Assembly (NCBI GenBank): GCA_019323555.1
Contig: JAHWHC010000013.1
Span: forward strand, 1-21,901
Source: Candidatus Woesearchaeota archaeon
GTDB taxonomy: Archaea > Nanobdellota > Nanobdellia > Woesearchaeales > ARS49
Direction of reading: 5' to 3'
DNA: 21,901 nt
The notes under the pieces were generated by a model that worked only from the letters and a program-made list of their open reading frames with translations, was not told the origin of the DNA and did no database searches. The translations under genes were made by a program, and so were the position numbers. This document shows, in pieces, positions 18,288 to 21,901 of the stretch. Position 1 is the first letter of the stretch. Each line of letters starts with the position of its first letter.

Positions 18288-20153
18288 TCATCTCTCTGAA
18301 AGTGTTGCAACAGGCTCTTCCTGGATCTCTGGATAATTCAGAGAAACATCTCTGAAGTCCTTTACTGTGGTCTTTACGCCATATCTTGACTGGCCTTTCC
18401 ACTCGCCAATATCCTGGAAAACTCTAGGAACCATTGGAAGTGTAACATCCATTCCACTACCCGCCATGCAAAACTCAAGATCAACAACCTCATCAACAGA
18501 ACTGCCGTCAATCTTGTCAGCAGAAGTGCTTAGGTGTGTTGTGACTACGTACTGAGTCGCTGATGGGACAGTGATTTTTGCGCCATACCTGTCAACAATT
18601 GCAACAGATGAGCCGTCAATTGTTCCATCACCATTCAAGTCAACAGCAATATTGCCGGTATTAACATCTACAAAAGCTTTGTATGTGACTCCTCCAACAA
18701 TAAGGTTTGCCTCTCCTGTATTTTCATCATATGTTGCAGATCTTGTGCCTGTTCCAAGGTCTGTAAAATTCAATCTTCTGTTGCCTGTGTCAATGCTGTC
18801 ATACCTTAATATGTGTGTGAAGTCATTTGTTCCTGACAGAACAAACTGTGTTCCAGCAATTATTGTCTTGTCATCACTGCTTGTTCCCTCTGTCATTACA
18901 AGCTTTTGCTCCAGCACCCGGTCTGTAGCAGATGTTCCGACATTCTCTATGAAATTCACATTATTGTATGTTATGTTTTCCTTGTTTGTGAAAGTCAGTG
19001 TATAGGAACTGTCTGTTGCGGTAGACGCGTATGTAAAATCCATAGATGAATAAACCCTGTTCACAAGGTTTCCAGAGCCGTCATCTTTCTTTGTTCTCAA
19101 GCCGTCAAAGCCAACCTCAACAAGATTAGCTCCTGGATTATCAAGATGATCTGACAATCTCTCTGTAGCTGGAACAAAGATGTCTGTGTCTGTCACAGAG
19201 TTAGCAAGCAATTGATAAGCAAGACTGTTAATTGTTATTTCAGAGCCATTAACTGTTGCTTTTATCCTTGCTCTTGCATCTGAATCTTGCCAAAATTCTC
19301 CAAGAACACCATTTCCTTTAACAGAGCCTGAGAATGCATCATCAGAAACACTTTCATCTGTGATACTTATTTTATGCGCGCCTATGCTAAAGGTTGCATT
19401 ACCATTGCCTGCATCTGCAGTGCCGATAAACTGGCCATTAACAAGAATATCCAGGTCTCCTATTCTAAGATCCTGTGTAATCTCTCCATTGACCTGCCAT
19501 TTGGCGCGGTAGGTTCCGTTTCCATTGTCAGTTGTACCTATAAGAGTTATATCATAATCAACACCATCAACACCCATTGTCATTGAATCACCAACATTCA
19601 AGGTTGCTGTAACCTTTCCTGTCATCAATTCCAGCTGAACTTCGTCAGCTTGTGTTCTTGCCTTTGTGACTCTGTAGTGTTTTCCACCGATGTTAAGGTT
19701 TTGCTGCAATAGCTCAACCATGTTTCCATTAGAATCAATGCTGGATGTAAAACCATCCTGGAAAGCCCAATTCATTGTGTAAAGAACATCATCATGTCCT
19801 GCATACAAGAAAACACCCAAGTTTCCCAAATTATCTTTTGCAAACATAGGGGTAAGTGTTCCAAAATCAAGTGTCTGTGCAACAGTTACTGCATTGCTTC
19901 CTGTCTCTAGCAATGTAGAATCCTGCAAAAGCTGTGCCTTGTCTTCTTTTGTCAAAGTTCCATAATGCTCAAACAAAGACTCAGTCAATTCCTGTCTTGT
20001 TGAGGTAGAAACATAATTTCCCTGATCATCTTGAATCAATTGCGGGCTATCTTTATTATCAGAGCATCCACCAAATAACAATGTTGCCAATCCTGCCAGT
20101 CCTAATCCTGCTTTAATTGCTGTTTTTCGAATAAATCCTTGTTTTCGCTTCAT
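18288..20153 (-). CDS. Large surface lipoprotein, beta-rich, S-layer-like
   Basis: A 621-residue exported protein. The N-terminus is basic (K-R-K-Q-G-F-I-R-K-T), followed by a hydrophobic core and the lipobox L-F-G-G-C-S (residues about 26-31), so it should be lipid-anchored at the outer face. The remainder is rich in Thr, Ser, Asn, Asp and Gly, with many short strands. Units such as L-N-V-G-D-S-M-T-M-G-V-D-G-V-D-Y and D-L-R-I-G-D-L-D-I-L-V-N-G-Q-F resemble the small beta domains of DPANN S-layer proteins. There are no enzyme motifs. A segment D-L-N-G-D-G-T-I-D-G could be a dockerin- or EF-type calcium site. GGGGGAAATG lies upstream of the ATG, and a TATA box lies at 20203-20212. S-layer or adhesin are the best guesses. 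Confidence 0.78.
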   Translation of the reverse strand: MKRKQGFIRKTAIKAGLGLAGLATLLFGGCSDNKDSPQLIQDDQGNYVSTSTRQELTESLFEHYGTLTKEDKAQLLQDSTLLETGSNAVTVAQTLDFGTLTPMFAKDNLGNLGVFLYAGHDDVLYTMNWAFQDGFTSSIDSNGNMVELLQQNLNIGGKHYRVTKARTQADEVQLELMTGKVTATLNVGDSMTMGVDGVDYDITLIGTTDNGNGTYRAKWQVNGEITQDLRIGDLDILVNGQFIGTADAGNGNATFSIGAHKISITDESVSDDAFSGSVKGNGVLGEFWQDSDARARIKATVNGSEITINSLAYQLLANSVTDTDIFVPATERLSDHLDNPGANLVEVGFDGLRTKKDDGSGNLVNRVYSSMDFTYASTATDSSYTLTFTNKENITYNNVNFIENVGTSATDRVLEQKLVMTEGTSSDDKTIIAGTQFVLSGTNDFTHILRYDSIDTGNRRLNFTDLGTGTRSATYDENTGEANLIVGGVTYKAFVDVNTGNIAVDLNGDGTIDGSSVAIVDRYGAKITVPSATQYVVTTHLSTSADKIDGSSVDEVVDLEFCMAGSGMDVTLPMVPRVFQDIGEWKGQSRYGVKTTVKDFRDVSLNYPEIQEEPVATLSER

Positions 20154-20202
20154 TTTGTCATTTCCCCCGTAAGTGTAATTATAGAGGATATAGAAGATGA
20201 TA

Positions 20203-20212
20203 CTTTATAAAG
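20203..20212 (-). promoter_or_regulatory. TATA box of the surface lipoprotein gene
   Basis: CTTTATAAAG predicts a start near 20180, leaving a leader of about 27 nt that includes GGGGGAAATG before the ATG at 20153. Together these indicate strong expression. Confidence 0.6.
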
Positions 20213-20258
20213 CTTGGGGTTTATTGTTACTGGTTGGTGGTTCTAATAAGAATTTGTG

Positions 20259-20570
20259 CTATTTTCTTAATTCGTAATCTTCTATGAGCTTATCCAGCTT
20301 ATCAAGAAATTCTTTTTGCTTTTTTTCAGCTTCCTGCTCGCGCATATCCAGGATAATTTCCCGCTTTATATCATCAGTGGCATCTACAAGCCTCTCAACA
20401 ATAATGGGGGTCCAGGTCTTAAGATTCCTGTCAATTTGCGCAGATTCTTTTACAACCTTGCCTGCAGCATATTCCATATCCTTGCTGTGCTTATAGCCTA
20501 CATAGACGCCAGCACCAAAACTGACAGCTAAAGCTGCTGCACAGCCTATTACATAGTTCTTGATACTCAT
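20259..20570 (-). CDS. Membrane-anchored helical protein, paralog 2
   Basis: A 103-residue protein with one N-terminal TM helix rich in Ala and Gly (residues about 5-24: Y-V-I-G-C-A-A-A-L-A-V-S-F-G-A-G-V-Y-V-G), then a charged helix or coiled coil to the end (E-A-E-K-K-Q-K-E-F-L-D-K-L-D). The first 38 residues align closely with the upstream gene at 20584. The ATG at 20570 is chosen by this alignment (M-S-I-K-N-Y matches M-S-V-K-K-Y). A longer reading from 20609 would overlap the other gene. The gap between the two genes is 13 nt, so they form an operon. The function is unknown. Confidence 0.75.
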   Translation of the reverse strand: MSIKNYVIGCAAALAVSFGAGVYVGYKHSKDMEYAAGKVVKESAQIDRNLKTWTPIIVERLVDATDDIKREIILDMREQEAEKKQKEFLDKLDKLIEDYELRK

Positions 20571-20583
20571 TTTCAGCTCAAAA

Positions 20584-20886
20584 CTATTCTTTTGACTCGT
20601 GCTCTTCAATTACCTTGTCTAATTGGCTTATGCGCTCTTCTTTTGCTGCTTCAACTTCTTCCTTTGTCTTGCCGCCAGACCGGATAATCTCCATAGTGCT
20701 AGTGACTTTCTGTAAAGATTCAGGAGCAGTCTTTCTATACTCCCTCTCTCCTGCAGCCATGACTCTTTCAGCCTTTGCAAGACCATACCGGATATTTTCA
20801 CTGTATTTGCAGCCAAAATATGTTCCAGCGCCCATTCCTACGGCAAATGTAGCCGCTAACCCGATTATGTATTTTTTAACGCTCAT
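20584..20886 (-). CDS. Membrane-anchored helical protein, paralog 1
   Basis: A 100-residue protein: one N-terminal TM helix (Y-I-I-G-L-A-A-T-F-A-V-G-M-G-A-G-T-Y-F-G) and a charged helical remainder ending I-S-Q-L-D-K-V-I-E-E-H-E. It shares the N-terminal 38 residues with the gene just downstream (M-S-V-K-K-Y-I-I-G against M-S-I-K-N-Y-V-I-G), and the C-terminal L-D-K-V-I-E-E-H/L-D-K-L-I-E-D-Y also agree, so the pair arose by tandem duplication. The middle has diverged. A weak TATA element (about 20910-20918) lies upstream. The layout resembles phage-type or YtxH-like small anchors, but no family is assigned. Confidence 0.75.
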   Translation of the reverse strand: MSVKKYIIGLAATFAVGMGAGTYFGCKYSENIRYGLAKAERVMAAGEREYRKTAPESLQKVTSTMEIIRSGGKTKEEVEAAKEERISQLDKVIEEHESKE

Positions 20887-20943
20887 GACAATATGTATGT
20901 CTTGAGAGTATAAGAAAAAGTGTTGTACAGATTGCTACAAAAA

Positions 20944-20952
20944 CTTTATAAA
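20944..20952 (+). promoter_or_regulatory. TATA box before the tandem micro-ORFs
   Basis: CTTTATAAA, one of the best TATA matches in the window, lies 30 nt before the ATG at 20978 with no longer gene downstream. It must drive the micro-ORFs or an RNA running to tRNA-His. Confidence 0.6.
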
Positions 20953-20977
20953 TGATGCTCCATTACTACCCCTTACC

Positions 20978-21010
20978 ATGAAACGAGTTGATTGTATTCA
21001 TTGTGGATAA
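20978..21010 (+). CDS. Micro-ORF 1, peptide MKRVDCIHCG
   Basis: A ten-codon ORF that starts about 4 nt after the predicted start site of the TATA box at 20944-20952, that is, nearly leaderless. The peptide contains a C-I-H-C motif, typical of zinc-binding knuckles. A second ORF with the same D-C-I-H-C core follows at 21042. It is too short for an ordinary statistical call; the support is the promoter placement and the repeat. Confidence 0.35.
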   Translation: MKRVDCIHCG

Positions 21011-21041
21011 ACTGAATTCTTATTTGATTAGCTCCAACTCT

Positions 21042-21071
21042 ATGATGCGAAGTGATTGTATTCACTGTTAA
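21042..21071 (+). CDS. Micro-ORF 2, peptide MMRSDCIHC
   Basis: A nine-codon ORF whose last five residues are D-C-I-H-C, identical to the core of micro-ORF 1. The shared DNA (GATTGTATTCA) changes at the histidine codon from CAT to CAC, a synonymous difference, while flanking bases differ more. It has no ribosome binding site. The alternative is a duplicated RNA element: AGTGA-TTGTAT-TCACT in this copy could form a 5-bp hairpin. Confidence 0.3.
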   Translation: MMRSDCIHC

Positions 21072-21096
21072 TAGTTATACTTCTAGACTTTTTTAT

Positions 21097-21168
21097 GGCG
21101 GTAATGGCGTAATGGTAGCGTTCAAGACTGTGGATCTTGAGGCCCGGGTTCGATTCCCGGTTACCGCC
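21097..21168 (+). tRNA. tRNA-His (anticodon GUG)
   Basis: The acceptor stem GCGGTAA (21098-21104)/TTACCGC (21161-21167) is extended by G-1 at 21097 opposite C73 at 21168, the specific mark of tRNA-His, here encoded in the DNA. The anticodon stem CAAGA/TCTTG holds the loop CTGTGGA with anticodon GTG (21130-21132). The T-arm is CCGGG-TTCGATT-CCCGG. CCA is not encoded and no intron is present. The gene lies 53 nt before hisS, the synthetase that charges it. Confidence 0.95.
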
Positions 21169-21187
21169 CTACCAATACAAGAAAACA

Positions 21188-21195
21188 TTTATAAA
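21188..21195 (+). promoter_or_regulatory. TATA box of hisS
   Basis: TTTATAAA lies about 30 nt before the ATG at 21222. GAGGT (about 21209-21213) lies close to the predicted start site, so it is unclear whether the mRNA has a short leader or is also reached by read-through from the tRNA. Confidence 0.55.
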
Positions 21196-21221
21196 CAAGA
21201 AAAGAACGAGGTAATAATACA

Positions 21222-21901
21222 ATGAAATATCAAGCACCAAAGGGTATGGAAGACTATTACCCTGAAAAAGAGGCTGTAAAAAACAAGATCTTTCAAGTAT
21301 TTAGAGATGTGGCTGTGAGATATGGTTTTAAAGAGGTCAGCACCCCTGCAATGGAGTCTTTCAAGCTGCTTTCTGCTAAATCTGGAGAGGAGATAAAACA
21401 ACAGATATTCATGATAGAGAAAAGAGGCTCAGAAGACTTAGGCCTGAGATTTGACTTGACAGTCCCTATCACACGCTTATTTGTCACAAAACAAAGAGAA
21501 TTAACAAAACCAGTAAAATGGTTCTCAATAGGAAAAATGTGGAGATATGAAGCTCCGCAAAAAGGAAGATTAAGGGAATTCTACCAGTTAAGTGTTGAGA
21601 TGTTCGGCTCTGACAAGCCAGAGGCAGATGCAGAGTTACTGAATATGATCATCGACATAATGAAAGGGCTGGGATTAACTGAAAAAGACTTTTTTATCAA
21701 GATAAACAACAGGAAATTACTGGAAGGAATATTACTGACTGCAATCAAGAAAGAGCAATTAGAGGCAGTCACAAGAGTTATTGACAAGCAAAAGAAGCTG
21801 ACAGACACTGAATTTGAGCAGGAATTGCTTGATTTAGGCCTGGATAACTTCAAGATCGAGAGAATCAGGCATGCAATACAATTCAGGGGCAAGCCAAGCA
21901 A
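21222..21901 (+). CDS. hisS: Histidine-tRNA ligase, N-terminal part (cut by window edge)
   Basis: It attaches histidine to tRNA-His. About 226 residues are visible and the frame is open to the right edge. The N-terminus K-Y-Q-A-P-K-G-M-E-D-Y-Y-P matches the class II HisRS start. R-F-D-L-T-V-P-I-T-R (about 85-94) is the histidine-binding TxP region. Motif 2 is M-W-R-Y-E-A-P-Q-K-G-R-L-R-E-F-Y-Q (about 107-123). The HisA motif and the anticodon-binding domain are beyond the window. The paralog HisZ is less likely because motif 2 is intact. The tRNA-His gene and the micro-ORFs lie directly upstream. Confidence 0.95.
   Translation, partial: MKYQAPKGMEDYYPEKEAVKNKIFQVFRDVAVRYGFKEVSTPAMESFKLLSAKSGEEIKQQIFMIEKRGSEDLGLRFDLTVPITRLFVTKQRELTKPVKWFSIGKMWRYEAPQKGRLREFYQLSVEMFGSDKPEADAELLNMIIDIMKGLGLTEKDFFIKINNRKLLEGILLTAIKKEQLEAVTRVIDKQKKLTDTEFEQELLDLGLDNFKIERIRHAIQFRGKPS

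Noticed and set aside
20978..21071. Box C/D guide RNA
   Set aside because: ATGATG and CTGA strings occur, but not in C-D'-C'-D order with correct spacing; the paired peptide core explains the repeat better.
1..21901. CRISPR arrays, insertion sequences, rRNA genes
   Set aside because: None was seen on either strand: no regularly spaced repeats, transposase motifs or rRNA signatures.

Overview
The window looks like a stretch of a small-genome DPANN archaeon, most like Woesearchaeota or Pacearchaeota. The evidence is archaeal TATA boxes (variants of TTTATAAA and TTTAAATA) about 26-30 nt before many start codons, several apparently leaderless starts, GAGGTGA-type ribosome binding sites, an archaeal pyrBI pair, an RPA-type OB-fold protein, a DUF5320-DUF134 pair, and a tRNA carrying a bulge-helix-bulge intron. 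The lineage is inferred from gene content, not from a marker-gene tree.

Layout. 1-1261 is the N-terminal part of gyrB (minus strand, cut by the left edge), followed by a small unknown gene. 1889-4255 is a plus-strand run of five unrecognised genes. 4272-5223 is a minus-strand pair, a 7-TM protein and a winged-helix regulator. 5370-5477 is a micro-ORF, followed by a two-gene operon: a 641-residue GHKL ATPase (5556-7481) and a bacterial-type sigma-70-like protein (7483-8514). 8511-12178 holds a methyltransferase, a very acidic protein, an OB-fold protein, an unknown gene, DUF5320-DUF134, a membrane thioredoxin with a VIT-like transporter, and two tiny membrane proteins. 12512-14043 holds pyrBI and a small membrane protein. 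14353-14448 is a tRNA-Leu(UAG) with a 15-nt intron in its T-loop, followed by a protein with a domain strikingly like the C-terminal domain of the bacterial RNA polymerase alpha subunit (14506-15237). 15239-20886 holds DUF1385, a metallo-beta-lactamase-fold protein with a degenerate metal motif, two unknown genes, a signal-peptide/coiled-coil/TM protein, a 621-residue surface lipoprotein and two tandem paralogous membrane-anchored proteins. 20978-21901 holds two micro-ORFs ending in or near D-C-I-H-C, tRNA-His and the start of hisS.

The most interesting signal is bacterial-style transcription parts in an archaeon: a sigma-70-like protein coupled to a GHKL ATPase, with a triple half-site operator-like array over its promoter, and, about 6 kb away, a stand-alone alpha-CTD-like protein. 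Archaeal basal transcription uses TBP and TFB, so what these proteins bind is unknown. A GHKL protein next to a sigma factor recalls the SpoIIAB or RsbW anti-sigma switches, although this ATPase is larger and closer to the MORC/Hsp90/MutL type.

Housekeeping genes (gyrB, pyrBI, hisS, tRNAs, OB-fold protein) are interspersed with small unknown genes. Gene packing is very tight: six convergent pairs overlap or nearly touch at their stop codons.
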